A stretch of 64,000 nt of DNA, taken from the NCBI RefSeq assembly GCF_000425165.1, contig NZ_KE384323.1, positions 71,984 through 135,983 of the forward strand, in the 5' to 3' direction. The position numbers were made by a program, and so were the translations under genes. Within the stretch, counting starts at the first letter, position 1. Every line of letters begins with the position of its first letter. The stretch is from Photobacterium halotolerans DSM 18316. GTDB lineage: Bacteria > Pseudomonadota > Gammaproteobacteria > Enterobacterales > Vibrionaceae. Positions 36,409-46,632 of this stretch are shown piece by piece. Under the pieces are notes generated by a model. That model was not told the origin of the DNA and ran no database searches. It saw only the letters and a program-made list of their open reading frames with translations.

Positions 36409-37189
36409 GAATGATAGCATCAAGAAAACGCTGATTGTTGTTGTTGTCCTGAGCCTGGTGTGCTCTATCGTGGTATCAACAGCAGCCGTCATGCTGCGTC
36501 CGATGCAGCAAGCGAACGCTAAGCTGGATGTTCAGCGTAATATCCTGTCTGTAGCAGGTCTGCTGCAAGAGGGTGTCGACGTTACTGATACTTACAATCA
36601 GTTCATTGAACCTAAGCTGGTTGAGCTGGCTACCGGTAACTTCGTTGACTCTGTTGATGGTCAATCACCTGCAGAGTATGACCAGCGTGACGCAGCGAAA
36701 AATCCGGATCTGTCTGTGAAGCTGGATCCGGCAACTGACCCGGCGAAACTGATTCGTCGTGCGGACGTGGCTAAAGTGTATCTGGTAAAAGATGCCAACA
36801 ATCAGGTACAGAAGCTGATTCTGCCTGTGAACGGCAAAGGCCTGTGGTCCATGATGTACGCTTTCGTTGCAGTTGAGACCGACGGTAATACTGTGTCTGG
36901 CATCACTTACTATGAACAGGGTGAAACTCCTGGACTGGGCGGTGAAGTTGAGAACCCGAAATGGCGTGCACAGTGGGAAGGCAAGAAACTGTTTGACGAT
37001 AGTTTCGCCCCTGCCATCCGTGTCGTGAAAGGTGGCGCACCGGAAGGTGATGTTCACGGTATCGACGGTCTGTCTGGGGCAACGCTGACAAGTGACGGCG
37101 TTCAGAACACCTTCCAGTTCTGGTTAGGTGATAACGGCTACGGTCCGTTCCTGACTAAAGTGCGCAATGGAGGCCTGAACAATGGCTGA
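36398..37189 (+). CDS. nqrC: Na+-translocating NADH:quinone reductase subunit C
   Basis: The 263-residue subunit has one N-terminal helix (about 11-33) and a periplasmic FMN-binding domain. The covalent FMN site is the SGAT motif with Thr near 229 ([11 protein letters not shown]), preceded by ETPGLGGE, a conserved NqrC/RnfG segment. It overlaps nqrB by 11 nt and nqrD by 8 nt. FMN is attached by the ApbE transferase encoded 2.6 kb downstream. Confidence 0.97.
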   Translation: MSNKNDSIKKTLIVVVVLSLVCSIVVSTAAVMLRPMQQANAKLDVQRNILSVAGLLQEGVDVTDTYNQFIEPKLVELATGNFVDSVDGQSPAEYDQRDAAKNPDLSVKLDPATDPAKLIRRADVAKVYLVKDANNQVQKLILPVNGKGLWSMMYAFVAVETDGNTVSGITYYEQGETPGLGGEVENPKWRAQWEGKKLFDDSFAPAIRVVKGGAPEGDVHGIDGLSGATLTSDGVQNTFQFWLGDNGYGPFLTKVRNGGLNNG

Positions 37190-37814
37190 TACTAAAGAAA
37201 TGAAAAAAGTCCTGCTGGGGCCGATCGTCAGTAATAACCCGATCGCCCTGCAGGTACTGGGTGTGTGTTCAGCGCTGGCTGTAACCACTAAGCTGGAAAC
37301 TGCGTTCGTAATGGCGCTGGCGGTAACTTTCGTTACTGCGTTTTCCAACTTCTTTGTTTCTCTGGTGCGTAACCAAATCCCTAACAGCGTGCGTATTATC
37401 GCTCAGATGGCGATTATTGCCTCGCTGGTTATCGTGGTTGACCAGGTGCTGAAAGCGTTCGTTTACGACATCTCTAAGCAGCTGTCTGTATTCGTAGGCC
37501 TGATCATCACTAACTGTATCGTTATGGGTCGTGCAGAAGCGTATGCGATGAAATCTGCTCCCCTGCCATCTTTGCTGGATGGTATCGGTAACGGTCTGGG
37601 TTACGGTTTCGTATTGCTGACAGTCGGTTTCTTCCGTGAGCTGCTGGGTTCAGGCAAACTGTTTGGTATGCAAGTGCTGCCGCTGGTCTCTGAAGGTGGC
37701 TGGTATCAGCCAAACGGTATCATGTTGTTGGCACCGTCTGCCTTCTTCCTGATTGGCTTCATGATCTGGACTATCCGTACGTTACGCCCGGATCAAGTAG
37801 AAGCGAAGGAGTAA
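37182..37814 (+). CDS. nqrD: Na+-translocating NADH:quinone reductase subunit D
   Basis: The 210-residue integral membrane subunit has six predicted helices and is homologous to NqrE and RnfE. Conserved segments include [18 protein letters not shown], where the Cys lies in the half-helix that helps hold an intramembrane iron centre with NqrE, and [20 protein letters not shown] with the second conserved Cys. The ribosome site is GGAGG. It overlaps nqrC. Confidence 0.96.
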   Translation: MADTKEMKKVLLGPIVSNNPIALQVLGVCSALAVTTKLETAFVMALAVTFVTAFSNFFVSLVRNQIPNSVRIIAQMAIIASLVIVVDQVLKAFVYDISKQLSVFVGLIITNCIVMGRAEAYAMKSAPLPSLLDGIGNGLGYGFVLLTVGFFRELLGSGKLFGMQVLPLVSEGGWYQPNGIMLLAPSAFFLIGFMIWTIRTLRPDQVEAKE

Positions 37815-37821
37815 GGGAAAC

Positions 37822-38418
37822 ATGGAACATTATATTAGCTTACTGGTTCGTTCGATCTTCATCGAGAACATGGCACTGTCTTTCTTCCTGGGGATGTGTA
37901 CCTTCCTGGCGGTATCAAAGAAAGTCAAAACCTCTTTCGGTCTGGGTGTGGCAGTTACTGTCGTACTGACTATCTCAGTACCGGTAAACAACCTGGTTTA
38001 TAACCTGCTGCTGAAAGACGGCGCTATTGTTGAAGGCGTTGATCTGACGTTTCTGAACTTTATCACTTTTATCGGTGTTATCGCGGCTCTGGTACAGATT
38101 CTGGAAATGATTCTGGACCGTTTCTTCCCGCCGTTGTACAACGCGCTGGGTATTTTCCTGCCGCTGATCACTGTTAACTGTGCAATCTTCGGTGGCGTAT
38201 CTTTCATGGTACAGCGTGACTACAACTTCGCGGAGTCTGTGGTATACGGCTTTGGCTCAGGTGTGGGCTGGATGCTGGCTATCGTTGCCCTGGCGGGTAT
38301 TCGCGAGAAGATGAAGTATTCTGACGTACCTGCCGGCCTGCGTGGCCTGGGTATTACTTTCATCTCTGTAGGTCTCATGGCGTTGGGCTTCATGTCCTTC
38401 TCCGGTGTACAGCTGTAA
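37822..38418 (+). CDS. nqrE: Na+-translocating NADH:quinone reductase subunit E
   Basis: The 198-residue membrane subunit is the inverted-topology partner of NqrD. Signature segments are [20 protein letters not shown] and [20 protein letters not shown], each with one Cys that together with NqrD binds the intramembrane iron centre. It starts 8 nt after nqrD with a strong AAGGAG site. NqrM, encoded downstream, is thought to supply iron to this centre. Confidence 0.96.
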   Translation: MEHYISLLVRSIFIENMALSFFLGMCTFLAVSKKVKTSFGLGVAVTVVLTISVPVNNLVYNLLLKDGAIVEGVDLTFLNFITFIGVIAALVQILEMILDRFFPPLYNALGIFLPLITVNCAIFGGVSFMVQRDYNFAESVVYGFGSGVGWMLAIVALAGIREKMKYSDVPAGLRGLGITFISVGLMALGFMSFSGVQL

Positions 38419-38440
38419 TCAGGATAATAAGGAATAATTC

Positions 38441-39664
38441 ATGGATATTATTCTTGGCGTAGTTATGTTCACCTTGATTATCCTGGCTCTGGTATTAGTG
38501 ATTCTGTTCGCTAAATCCAAGCTGGTACCATCAGGTGACATTACTATCTCAATCAATAACGACCCGGAAAAAGCAATCACGACCCCTGCGGGTGGTAAAC
38601 TTCTGGGCGCACTGGCAGGCAGCGGCATCTTTGTCTCTTCTGCTTGTGGTGGTGGTGGTTCATGCGGTCAGTGCCGCGTGAAAATCAAATCTGGTGGCGG
38701 CGATATTCTGCCAACGGAGCTGGATCACATCACGAAAGGTGAAGCACGTGAAGGTGAGCGTCTGTCTTGCCAGGTTAACGTCAAAGCCGACATGGACATC
38801 GAACTGCCGGAAGAAATCTTTGGTGTGAAGAAGTGGGAATGTTCTGTTATCTCTAACGATAACAAGGCAACCTTCATCAAAGAGCTGAAACTGGGCATTC
38901 CGGACGGCGAATCAGTACCGTTCCGTGCTGGTGGTTATATTCAGATTGAAGCGCCACCACACCATGTTAAGTATGCCGATTACGACGTACCTGAGAAATT
39001 CCGTGAAGACTGGGACAAGTTCAACCTGTTCCGTTACGAGTCAAAGGTTAACGAAGAAACAATTCGTGCTTACTCAATGGCGAACTATCCGGAAGAGGAA
39101 GGCATTATCATGCTGAACGTGCGTATCGCTACGCCGCCACCTCGTAATCCGGATGTACCACCAGGTATCATGTCTTCGTATATCTGGTCGCTGAAACCGG
39201 GTGATAAGGTGACTATCTCTGGTCCGTTTGGTGAATTCTTCGCGAAAGATACCGATGCTGAGATGGTGTTTATCGGCGGTGGTGCTGGTATGGCACCTAT
39301 GCGTTCACACATCTTTGACCAGCTGAAGCGTTTGCAGTCTAAGCGTAAGATGACTTTCTGGTACGGTGCACGTTCTAAGCGTGAAATGTTCTATGTGGAA
39401 GATTTCGATATGCTGCAGAACGAAAATGATAACTTTAAGTGGTACTGCGCCCTGTCGGATCCTCTGCCAGAGGACAACTGGGACGGTTACACCGGTTTCA
39501 TCCACAATGTGCTTTATGAAAACTACCTGAAAGATCATGAAGCGCCGGAAGACTGCGAATACTACATGTGTGGTCCACCGATGATGAACGCAGCTGTTAT
39601 CAGTATGCTGAAAGATCTGGGTGTTGAAGACGAAAACATCCTGCTGGATGACTTTGGTGGCTAA
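38441..39664 (+). CDS. nqrF: Na+-translocating NADH:quinone reductase subunit F
   Basis: The 407-residue subunit is where NADH enters the complex. One N-terminal helix is followed by a 2Fe-2S domain with Cys69, Cys75, Cys78 and Cys110 ([13 protein letters not shown] and LSCQV). A ferredoxin-reductase domain follows, with FAD motif RAYSMANYP and NADH-binding [13 protein letters not shown], and the C-terminal CGPPMM. It ends the nqr operon; a strong terminator follows 22 nt later. Confidence 0.98.
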   Translation: MDIILGVVMFTLIILALVLVILFAKSKLVPSGDITISINNDPEKAITTPAGGKLLGALAGSGIFVSSACGGGGSCGQCRVKIKSGGGDILPTELDHITKGEAREGERLSCQVNVKADMDIELPEEIFGVKKWECSVISNDNKATFIKELKLGIPDGESVPFRAGGYIQIEAPPHHVKYADYDVPEKFREDWDKFNLFRYESKVNEETIRAYSMANYPEEEGIIMLNVRIATPPPRNPDVPPGIMSSYIWSLKPGDKVTISGPFGEFFAKDTDAEMVFIGGGAGMAPMRSHIFDQLKRLQSKRKMTFWYGARSKREMFYVEDFDMLQNENDNFKWYCALSDPLPEDNWDGYTGFIHNVLYENYLKDHEAPEDCEYYMCGPPMMNAAVISMLKDLGVEDENILLDDFGG

Positions 39665-39686
39665 CCCTGCCTGAGGTCTTGCTCTG

Positions 39687-39717
39687 AAATGGCTGATCCT
39701 TTGGATCAGCCATTTTT
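39687..39717 (+). terminator. Terminator of nqrABCDEF
   Basis: A 12-bp stem (AATGGCTGATCC / GGATCAGCCATT) with a small loop is followed by five T. It separates the structural genes from apbE-nqrM. Confidence 0.92.
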
Positions 39718-39807
39718 CGTCAAGCCCCGCATTAATTTTCCTTAGCGCGTATCAATGCCGTGTGAACGGCAGCTGAGCGACATTTTCAGTATTTGGAGAT
39801 CCCTTGC

Positions 39808-40830
39808 ATGATGAAACTATTCACCCGGGCAGCCATGCTGCTGGTGATGACACTGGTTGTCAGTGGCTGTAGCGAGCAACGTCAGTTAATTCACCTGACC
39901 GGCTCAACAATGGGGACCTATTATTCGATCAAGTTGATTGAGCAGGAAGGCTTACCGAGCGAGGTGGCACTTCAGAAAGAAATTGATCGCCGCCTTGAAC
40001 GGGTTAACGATCAGATGTCGACCTACCGTGAGGACTCCGAGCTCAGTCAATTTAATCAGCATCGAAGCAGTGAGCCGTTTGCCGTGTCGGCTGATACGGC
40101 GACCGTGGTACAAGAAGCGATTCGCTTGTCTAAACTGACTGATGGGGCATTGGATGTCACGGTTGGCCCTCTGGTCAACTTATGGAGTTTCGGACCGGAA
40201 GCCCGTCCGGATGTGGTACCGACCGATGAAGAGCTGGACGCCCGTCGCCAGGAAGTCGGCATAGAGCATCTGAAGGTCGAAGGTAACGCCTTGATTAAAG
40301 ATTTGCCCGGACTGTATGTCGATCTGTCATCCATTGCTAAGGGCTACGGCGTCGATGTTGTGGCTGACTATATTGCCTCTTTGGGGGTGAATGACTATCT
40401 GGTTGAAATCGGTGGTGAAATTCGCCTGAAAGGCAAAAATCTGGAAGGTGTGCCGTGGCGGATAGCGATTGAAAAGCCAACGGAAGACGGCAGTCGATCT
40501 ATCCAGGAAGTGGTTGAGCCGGGTGAAATGGCCGTCGCTACATCGGGTGATTATCGTAACTATTTTGAAGAAAATGGTGTACGCTACTCACATCTGATCA
40601 ATCCCATAACAGGCAAGCCGATTACTAACCGTGTGGTTTCAGTCACTGTGATGCATCCGAAATGCATGACAGCAGATGCCCTGGCAACGGCATTTTCTGT
40701 CATGGGGGAAGAGAAAGCAATCGCACTGGCAAACCAAGAAAATTGGCCAGTTCTGTTGATTGTAAGTACGGATGAAGGCTTTAAGGAATATGCCTCTGAT
40801 GCCTTCACGACTTACATGCAGAAGAAATAA
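39808..40830 (+). CDS. apbE: FAD:protein FMN transferase ApbE (lipoprotein)
   Basis: The 340-residue periplasmic lipoprotein has lipobox VVSGC with Cys near 21. ApbE signature segments are TGSTMGTYYSIK, DQMSTYREDSELSQFN, VDLSSIAKGYGVD, LVEIGGEIRLKG and a C-terminal TADALATAFSVMGEEKA. It transfers FMN from FAD to the SGAT threonines of NqrB and NqrC. The ATG at 39808 follows GGAG; the TTG at 39793 is unlikely. It lies after the nqr terminator, so it has its own transcription or depends on read-through. Confidence 0.96.
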   Translation: MMKLFTRAAMLLVMTLVVSGCSEQRQLIHLTGSTMGTYYSIKLIEQEGLPSEVALQKEIDRRLERVNDQMSTYREDSELSQFNQHRSSEPFAVSADTATVVQEAIRLSKLTDGALDVTVGPLVNLWSFGPEARPDVVPTDEELDARRQEVGIEHLKVEGNALIKDLPGLYVDLSSIAKGYGVDVVADYIASLGVNDYLVEIGGEIRLKGKNLEGVPWRIAIEKPTEDGSRSIQEVVEPGEMAVATSGDYRNYFEENGVRYSHLINPITGKPITNRVVSVTVMHPKCMTADALATAFSVMGEEKAIALANQENWPVLLIVSTDEGFKEYASDAFTTYMQKK

Positions 40831-40844
40831 GTTGAGAGCATAGT

Positions 40845-41066
40845 ATGTTGGTATATGTAACAACCTTTGGCGTTTTTCTGTTAGTCATAGTCGCAATGGC
40901 CGTTGGCTACATTTTCCAGCGCAAAACGGTGGCTGGAAGCTGCGGTGGCCTGGGCGCAGTCGGCATTGAAAAAGAATGTGACTGCCCTGAGCCCTGTGAC
41001 AAGCGTTTGAAGCGTGAAGCTCGCGCCGCCAAGCAGGAAGAATGGAAGAAAAATCAGATCATCTGA
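40845..41066 (+). CDS. nqrM: NQR maturation protein NqrM
   Basis: The 73-residue membrane protein has one N-terminal helix, then GSCGGLGAVGIEKECDCPEP and C, a Cys-rich segment with four closely spaced Cys, and a basic tail. The family (DUF539) is required for NQR assembly and is proposed to deliver iron to the NqrD/NqrE centre. It lies 14 nt after apbE and a terminator follows. Confidence 0.95.
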   Translation: MLVYVTTFGVFLLVIVAMAVGYIFQRKTVAGSCGGLGAVGIEKECDCPEPCDKRLKREARAAKQEEWKKNQII

Positions 41067-41091
41067 TGGATGACTGACATTCTCGCTGAGT

Positions 41092-41123
41092 AAAAAGCCC
41101 GTGGTTAATACCACGGGCTTTTT
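41092..41123 (+). terminator. Terminator of apbE-nqrM
   Basis: The stem AAGCCCGTGG / CCACGGGCTT with loop TTAATA is flanked by A and T runs; it can also act on the minus strand. Confidence 0.92.
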
Positions 41124-41211
41124 GTTGCTCGCTATCTGTGTAGCGAGCACATATAATGCTGTATATAAACACAGTAACCTTTTCCCTGTCACATGCTGAA
41201 AGCCCGATGTT

Positions 41212-42294
41212 ATGCCAGATAAAACCGTGACCGACAGCCATCAACGGAAAATTATCCATGTTGATATGGACTGCTTTTTTGCTGCGGTTGAGATGCGCGA
41301 TAATCCTGAGCTGCAACATGTCCCTATTGCCATCGGTGGCCGCTCTGAGCAGCGGGGGGTGCTCAGTACCTGTAATTATCTGGCCCGGCAGTTCGGCGTG
41401 CGTTCTGCGATGCCGACAGCCCAGGCGATGCAGCTTTGTCCGGATCTGGTTCTGGTACCCGGCAGGATGGCCGTTTATAAAGAGGTTTCTCATCAAATCA
41501 GGGCGATTTTCCGGCGCTATACCTCACTGATAGAGCCCCTTTCACTCGATGAAGCCTATCTGGATGTCACAGACAGCAGGCTGCACCGCGGCTCAGCGAC
41601 GTTGATTGCACAGGATATCCGCCGGGCTATCCGTGAAGAGTTGCATCTCACGGCCTCCGCAGGCGTGGCGCCGGTGAAATTCATCGCCAAAATAGCTTCT
41701 GACATGAATAAGCCGGATGGTCAGTATGTGGTGACGCCCGCCGAGGTGCCTGCTTTTGTGGCCGATTTGCCATTGGAGAAAATACCGGGAGTTGGCAAAG
41801 TCACCATCCAAAAACTGCACGATATCGGCCTGTATTTCGGCAAGGATGTGCAAGCCTATGACAGGCGGGAGCTATTAAAGCAGTTTGGCAAGTTTGGCCA
41901 ATCGCTGTGGTCGCGTGCACACGGCATTGATGAGCGTGAAGTTGTGGTCTCGCGGGAGCGAAAATCCGTCGGTGTGGAGAGGACTTTTGCCCGCAATATT
42001 GTTGCTTATGCCGAATGCTGGCAAATCATAGAGCAACTGTATCCTGAATTAGAAGCACGGCTCAGCAAGGTGCGGCCGGATCTGCGCATTGCCCGCCAGG
42101 GAGTGAAAATAAAATTTGCCGATTTCCAGCAAACCACGGTCGAGCATAGTCAACCTGTATTGCAGAAGCAGCAGTTCGCCGCTTTACTGGCCGAAGCCCT
42201 GACCAGACAAAAAGGGCGCGAAATTCGCTTAGTCGGCATCAGTGTCGGGCTGGAATCGGGCGTCAAAGCTCAGCAATTGTCGTTTGACTGGTAG
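41212..42294 (+). CDS. dinB: DNA polymerase IV DinB
   Basis: The 360-residue Y-family translesion polymerase has the catalytic motifs [12 protein letters not shown] (metal ligand Asp) and [10 protein letters not shown] (Asp-Glu pair), the thumb-region [15 protein letters not shown] helix-hairpin-helix, and a little-finger domain ([14 protein letters not shown]). The C-terminus LSFDW resembles a beta-clamp-binding tail. A LexA box upstream was not evident to me. It converges on pepD. Confidence 0.96.
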   Translation: MPDKTVTDSHQRKIIHVDMDCFFAAVEMRDNPELQHVPIAIGGRSEQRGVLSTCNYLARQFGVRSAMPTAQAMQLCPDLVLVPGRMAVYKEVSHQIRAIFRRYTSLIEPLSLDEAYLDVTDSRLHRGSATLIAQDIRRAIREELHLTASAGVAPVKFIAKIASDMNKPDGQYVVTPAEVPAFVADLPLEKIPGVGKVTIQKLHDIGLYFGKDVQAYDRRELLKQFGKFGQSLWSRAHGIDEREVVVSRERKSVGVERTFARNIVAYAECWQIIEQLYPELEARLSKVRPDLRIARQGVKIKFADFQQTTVEHSQPVLQKQQFAALLAEALTRQKGREIRLVGISVGLESGVKAQQLSFDW

Positions 42295-42333
42295 GTGTGT
42301 TTCAGGAAACTCAGCTTCTCAGGAACAGACAAA

Positions 42334-42353
42334 GGGGAGCAGATATGCTCCCC
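42334..42353. terminator. Hairpin between convergent dinB and pepD
   Basis: A 7-bp stem (GGGGAGC / GCTCCCC) with a 6-nt loop lies between the two stops. No T-run; termination is likely but not proven. Confidence 0.5.
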
Positions 42354-42360
42354 GCTGCGT

Positions 42361-43824
42361 TTATAAGGCTTTCACCGGGATCTGTTTCAGGATGGCGACC
42401 ATTTGTTCCCAGAACAGGCCAACGGTTTTAATGTTCACCTTTTCGTCGGGGGAATGCGGGAATTTAATGGTCGGACCGAAAGAAATCATATCCATGTTTG
42501 GGTACGGCTCTTTAAACAAGCCACATTCCAGGCCTGCATGGATCACCATGATATCCGGGATGTTACCGTAAATATCTTTATAAGTTTCGCGGAACAGATG
42601 CATGACTTCTGAGTCCGGATCGGGTTTCCAGCCCGGATAGGCGCCGGAGAACTCGCACTGCGCACCAGCCAGCTGGGCCAGGGCGCTCAGGGCGTGTTCA
42701 ACACTGCTGCGGCCGGAGTCGATCAGAGAGCGGATCAGGCACAACAAGGTCACGCGATCAGTCTCTGTGGTGATCACACCCAGGTTCAGTGAGGTTTCAA
42801 CAACACCGGGAATGTCGTCGCTCATGCGTACCACACCGTTCGGACAGGCATTGAGCAGGGCCAGAAGACGTTGCTGGCTGTCAGCAGACAGCACATCGGC
42901 AGGCAATTCGCTGTTTTCAACCGACAGTTTGATGGTGGTTTCGATGTTACCCAGCTCGGCATTGAGTATGCTTTGGAATTGGTCGAAATGCGATTGCAGC
43001 GCATCAGCTTGATTGGCTGGCAGGGTGACGATGGCAAAGGCTTCACGGGGAATAGCGTTACGCAGTGTGCCGCCTTTAAGGCTGTTGACACGCAGTCCCA
43101 GCTCTGCGGCATGGGCAAACAGGAAACGTCCCAGCAATTTATTGGCGTTGGCCCGGCCGGTGTGAATATCACAGCCAGAGTGTCCGCCTTTCAGGCCTTT
43201 GATCATCAGTTTGACAGCCGTGTGATCAGCCGGTACCGGCTCACGCTCAATCGCCAGAGATAGCCCGGCATCAACGCCACCGGCGCAGCCCATGTAGATT
43301 TCGCCTTCCTGCTCTGAATCGGTATTCAGCAGAATATCGCCTTCCAGCCAGCCTTCCTGCAGACCAAATGCGCCTGTCATACCGGCTTCTTCATCCACGG
43401 TCAGCAGCACTTCCAGAGGGCCGTGCTCAATGTCTTTTGAGGCCAGCACGGCCAGACAGGTTGCCATACCAATACCGTTATCAGCACCTAACGTTGTGCC
43501 TCTGGCGGTTACCCACTCACCGTCGATATAAGGCTGAATCGGATCAACGGCAAAGTCGTGGTCTGTGTCTTCATTCTTTTGCGGAACCATATCAATGTGT
43601 GCCTGAAGCACCACGCCTTTGCGGTTTTCCATTCCCGCCGTGGCCGGCTTTTTAATAAATACGTTGCCAGTGGCATCACGGCGTACAGCCAGGCCTTCGC
43701 TTTCAGCAAAACGAATGATGTGCTGGGCCAATGCCTCTTCGTGTTTGGACGGGTGCGGGATGGCGCAAATTTGATCAAAGAATTGCCACACGATTTGTGG
43801 CGAAAGATGGCTGATTTCAGACAC
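42361..43824 (-). CDS. pepD: Cytosol non-specific dipeptidase PepD (aminoacyl-histidine dipeptidase)
   Basis: The 487-residue M20 family metallopeptidase has metal-ligand motifs LQAHIDMVPQKN, TLGADNGIGMA and TVDEEAGMTGAFGL, and HSGCDIHTGRAN in the lid/dimer domain. The C-terminal SFGPTIKFPHSPDEKV carries the final His ligand. It hydrolyses dipeptides such as carnosine-type and broad-specificity dipeptides. A single gene on the minus strand with the MCP gene downstream at 130 nt. Confidence 0.96.
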   Translation of the reverse strand: MSEISHLSPQIVWQFFDQICAIPHPSKHEEALAQHIIRFAESEGLAVRRDATGNVFIKKPATAGMENRKGVVLQAHIDMVPQKNEDTDHDFAVDPIQPYIDGEWVTARGTTLGADNGIGMATCLAVLASKDIEHGPLEVLLTVDEEAGMTGAFGLQEGWLEGDILLNTDSEQEGEIYMGCAGGVDAGLSLAIEREPVPADHTAVKLMIKGLKGGHSGCDIHTGRANANKLLGRFLFAHAAELGLRVNSLKGGTLRNAIPREAFAIVTLPANQADALQSHFDQFQSILNAELGNIETTIKLSVENSELPADVLSADSQQRLLALLNACPNGVVRMSDDIPGVVETSLNLGVITTETDRVTLLCLIRSLIDSGRSSVEHALSALAQLAGAQCEFSGAYPGWKPDPDSEVMHLFRETYKDIYGNIPDIMVIHAGLECGLFKEPYPNMDMISFGPTIKFPHSPDEKVNIKTVGLFWEQMVAILKQIPVKAL

Positions 43825-43954
43825 AGAACTCTCCCTAATAAACGGTCATTCATACTGCCTGAACCGGACTATCATAGGGTGATTTTCCGGGACAGGCAGT
43901 TGAATATCTTACCTCAGCCACAGAGAGCTTGCTATTAATCCACTTTGCTTTTCG

Positions 43955-45598
43955 CTAAATCTTAAATTGAGAGATCTGCACATTAAGGTGTCGACCACTG
44001 GTGAGCAGTTGCTCACTGGCTGCCGCTATCTGCTGTCCTTGCGAAACATGGCTGTGGCTGTGTTCACTCAGTTGCGACAGGCTGATGTTAATGGCTTCTG
44101 TCGCATCGGACTGCTGCCGGCTGGCATCTGCAATGTGTTGATTAAGCTCTCGAATAGTGTGAATTTGCTGACTGATAGCCTCCAGTGCACTGGCGACATC
44201 CCGGGCATGTTTCACCGTACTGGCTGATTGTTCACTGGTCTGGATCAGGGCGTTGCTGACGTTGGTGGAGCGATTCTGCAGCCGGGTGATAATGGTTTCT
44301 ATCTCATTGGTACTGGACTGAGTACGGGTAGCCAGGGTGCGCACTTCATCGGCAACCACGGCAAAACCGCGGCCCTGCTCGCCAGCACGAGCTGCTTCAA
44401 TAGCGGCATTCAGAGCCAGCAGGTTGGTCTGCTCTGCAATGCTGCGGATCACGTCCAGCACAGCGCCAATGGTTTCAGAGTCTTCGGCCAGTGCCTGTGC
44501 GCTTTTGTTGGTTTCATCCAGTAAGGCGAGCAGGGCACGCATTTCCTCTCCCGAGCGAGACACGACACTCAGTCCCTGTTCACTGTGAGATTGTGCCGTT
44601 GCTGCAGCATCGGCCGCGGTCGCCGCTGATCGTGCAACTTCCTGATTACTGGAATGGAGCTCTGTCATGGCCGAGGCGACCGAATCTACCCCCTGATGCG
44701 CCTGACTGGCACTCTCGGCCGTGGTGTTGGCGACGGCATTGAGCTGGCTGGCGGCCGAACTGATATGCTCACTGACGGGTTCGACAGCGCGCAGCATGTC
44801 AGTGATTTTATCGGCAAACTGATTGTAGGCTGCAGCAATGCGGCTCAGTTCATCATTGCCCTGAACCGGCAGGCGCCGGGTTAAATCACCTTCACCGCGG
44901 GAAATATCCTGCATGGCCTGCAAGGTGGATTCACACGGGGCAGTAATACTGCGGCCTATCATCTTGGCCAGCACCAGCATCAGGATCAATGAAGCGGCCA
45001 GAATGAGCCCGAGGCGTTGTAACTCCGCGTAAAACAGCGCTTTGACATCATCAACATAAATCCCAGATCCCAGAATCCATCCCCAGGGTGCAAATCCTTT
45101 TACATAGGAAATTTTATCAACAGGCTCCGAGTGACCTGGTTTTTCCCACTGATAATCGACAAAGCCCTGGCTTTGCTTGCTGACGATGTCTGCCATGCTG
45201 ACAAACAGTGTGTGACCGAGCGGATCTTTGAACTGGGAGAGATCTTTGCCGTCCAGCTCGGGTTTGAACGGGTGCATCACCATCTTGGGATGGTTATCGT
45301 TAATCCAGAAGTAATCGTTATTCTCGTAACGCAGGCTGGCAATGGCCTGTTTCGCCTGCTGTTGTGCTTCAGCGCGGGTCAGCTGGCCCTGAGTTTCCTG
45401 CTGGTAGTAGTAAGTCAGCAAACTGTGCGCACTCTCGACCAGGTTTCTGGTTTTATCTCGTTTTTGGTCCAGAAGGGTATCCTGATAGCCGGATATAAAG
45501 GTAATCAGAGGGAGCAGGGTCAGAATGGTAATGATCAAGCCCAGCAGATACAGGCGACTGCTGATAGATAGTGAACGTAAGTGAGGGAGTTTTGTCAT
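43955..45598 (-). CDS. Methyl-accepting chemotaxis protein with single Cache domain
   Basis: The 547-residue receptor starts at the ATG at 45598, behind AAGGAAG; the frame continues to 45688 without a better site. Helix one is at about 19-39. The periplasmic single Cache (sCache_2) domain follows at about 45-185 with [20 protein letters not shown] and [10 protein letters not shown], then helix two, HAMP ([15 protein letters not shown]) and a methyl-accepting signalling domain with the tip [20 protein letters not shown]. It probably senses small carboxylates, as many such Cache domains do; the ligand is not known. Confidence 0.93.
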   Translation of the reverse strand: MTKLPHLRSLSISSRLYLLGLIITILTLLPLITFISGYQDTLLDQKRDKTRNLVESAHSLLTYYYQQETQGQLTRAEAQQQAKQAIASLRYENNDYFWINDNHPKMVMHPFKPELDGKDLSQFKDPLGHTLFVSMADIVSKQSQGFVDYQWEKPGHSEPVDKISYVKGFAPWGWILGSGIYVDDVKALFYAELQRLGLILAASLILMLVLAKMIGRSITAPCESTLQAMQDISRGEGDLTRRLPVQGNDELSRIAAAYNQFADKITDMLRAVEPVSEHISSAASQLNAVANTTAESASQAHQGVDSVASAMTELHSSNQEVARSAATAADAAATAQSHSEQGLSVVSRSGEEMRALLALLDETNKSAQALAEDSETIGAVLDVIRSIAEQTNLLALNAAIEAARAGEQGRGFAVVADEVRTLATRTQSSTNEIETIITRLQNRSTNVSNALIQTSEQSASTVKHARDVASALEAISQQIHTIRELNQHIADASRQQSDATEAINISLSQLSEHSHSHVSQGQQIAAASEQLLTSGRHLNVQISQFKI

Positions 45599-45956
45599 AG
45601 CGCTTTCTTCCTTGCTTGCACTCAGGCAAATGACCTGAACTGATGTTGTCTGCTTCTTCGGGAATTCGGTATGCCACTTTAGTCTCATTTGTGTGGATTT
45701 ACGGCCTGGTTAACATAACTCTCGATGTAATAAATTATCGTCATCGGGCATTTTTGAGAGGTTAATCCACAAAAGTGTGATCCATTTAAAATTAAAGTTG
45801 TAATTAAATTACCAAATGGTTATTATAATCCCAAGTTGAAAAACGATAGTTAGCACAGGGAAAGGTCAGTGCATTAACTCCAGGGAACCGAGATTGGTGG
45901 CCAGGTTGCTTTCAGGCAGCCCCCAGGCAATAGAAATATATTAGGAAGTCGTTGTT

Positions 45957-46046
45957 ATGAATGTATATGAATCCACAGCAAAATTTTGGAACAATAAAGG
46001 CGTTTTCAGTGGTGCGTTCAGCTACCCGCGATCTTTTGGTTACTGA
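45957..46046 (+). CDS. vcdP: 29-residue VcdP-like small protein
   Basis: The 29-residue protein is polar and aromatic-rich: it begins MNVYESTAKFWNNKG and ends GAFSYPRSFGY. It has no membrane helix or signal peptide. A ribosome site AGGAAG precedes the ATG by 8 nt. VcdP of V. cholerae is also 29 residues and binds GltA. The assignment rests on length, context in a C-rich RNA and overall character; I cannot run a search. It could instead be an unrelated short ORF, but the dense aromatic C-terminus argues for real coding. Confidence 0.72.
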   Translation: MNVYESTAKFWNNKGVFSGAFSYPRSFGY

Positions 46047-46195
46047 TATTTGAATTGCTCATGGCACATCTCCCCCTGTGTGCCTGCAACCTAGCGTTGC
46101 GAACAGATGTTCACCCCCCTAACTTTCAAGACTGACCAGATGGTTGCTCTGCCGCAGTGTTTGCTGCCGACAGAGACCCGATAACTTAGTTTTGC

Positions 46196-46225
46196 CGCCA
46201 CCCGGGAAAGGGTGGCGTTTTTTTT
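46196..46225 (+). terminator. Terminator of the VcdRP-like RNA
   Basis: Perfect 8-bp stem CGCCACCC / GGGTGGCG, loop GGGAAA, followed by eight T, a textbook intrinsic terminator. Confidence 0.93.
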
Positions 46226-46632
46226 ATCTTCCGCTTCACGCATTTTGTTTTCACCCGGCATTTTTGACGATAATGCTGCGAAAAGGAATGTATTCGATTA
46301 CACCCTGCCAAACAGAGTAAAGATTTCACTCTTTAGATATGATTAAGCGTTTGCTTTTGCTGTGAAAAATATAATCGCTCAAAAATCACCCATGAGGGCG
46401 TTTGTTTAACTTCATGATTTTTATTTGTTTTTTTCGGAGTATGGAAACGGGTTGACTCAAAATTGGCCATATATCTGACACTGGCGGATATTTCTGACCA
46501 GTCTGGTAATTTACTACTGATAAGCCTATAATCGCCCCCCAAAATTACTGTGACGCAATCGTTTACTATTTGCGGTAATACTTTTTTGCGTTTCAGAGGT
46601 AGCAAACACTTTTCTCCAAGGACCAGAGAGCA
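46226..46632. promoter_or_regulatory. Non-coding region upstream of the purine permease
   Basis: The stretch holds no gene. A TATAAT at 46527-46532 is a likely -10 for the permease, followed by a PurR box. The long minus-strand open frame crossing 46333-46917 is mainly the complement of the permease and lacks a ribosome site. Confidence 0.5.
46553..46568 (+). promoter_or_regulatory. PurR operator
   Basis: ACGCAATCGTTTACTA matches the PurR consensus ANGCAANCGNTTNCNT at every fixed position but the last. It lies about 20 nt downstream of the TATAAT and 65 nt before the permease start, where a bound repressor would block transcription. The regulated genes, a purine permease and gpt, fit. Confidence 0.78.

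Larger units (their letters stand above)
45837..46225 (+). ncRNA. vcdR: Probable dual-function RNA of the VcdRP type
   Basis: An about 390-nt unit is bounded by a TATAAT (45824-45829) and a terminator whose 8-bp stem (CGCCACCC / GGGTGGCG, 196-217 of the 46 kb block) is followed by eight T. It contains a 29-codon ORF with ribosome site AGGAAG, and C-rich stretches at 45920-45924, 46072-46076 and 46114-46119. In Vibrio cholerae the VcdRP RNA encodes a 29-residue protein (VcdP, which activates citrate synthase) and pairs through C-rich stretches (VcdR) with sugar-PTS mRNAs. Size, ORF length, C-rich stretches and terminator all agree. The 5' end is estimated; the identity is an inference. Confidence 0.7.

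Noticed and set aside
35824..36492. A 222-codon minus-strand frame in nqrB
   Set aside because: Antisense of membrane helices of nqrB; composition is His/Thr/Asn-rich as expected from reverse-complemented hydrophobic codons.
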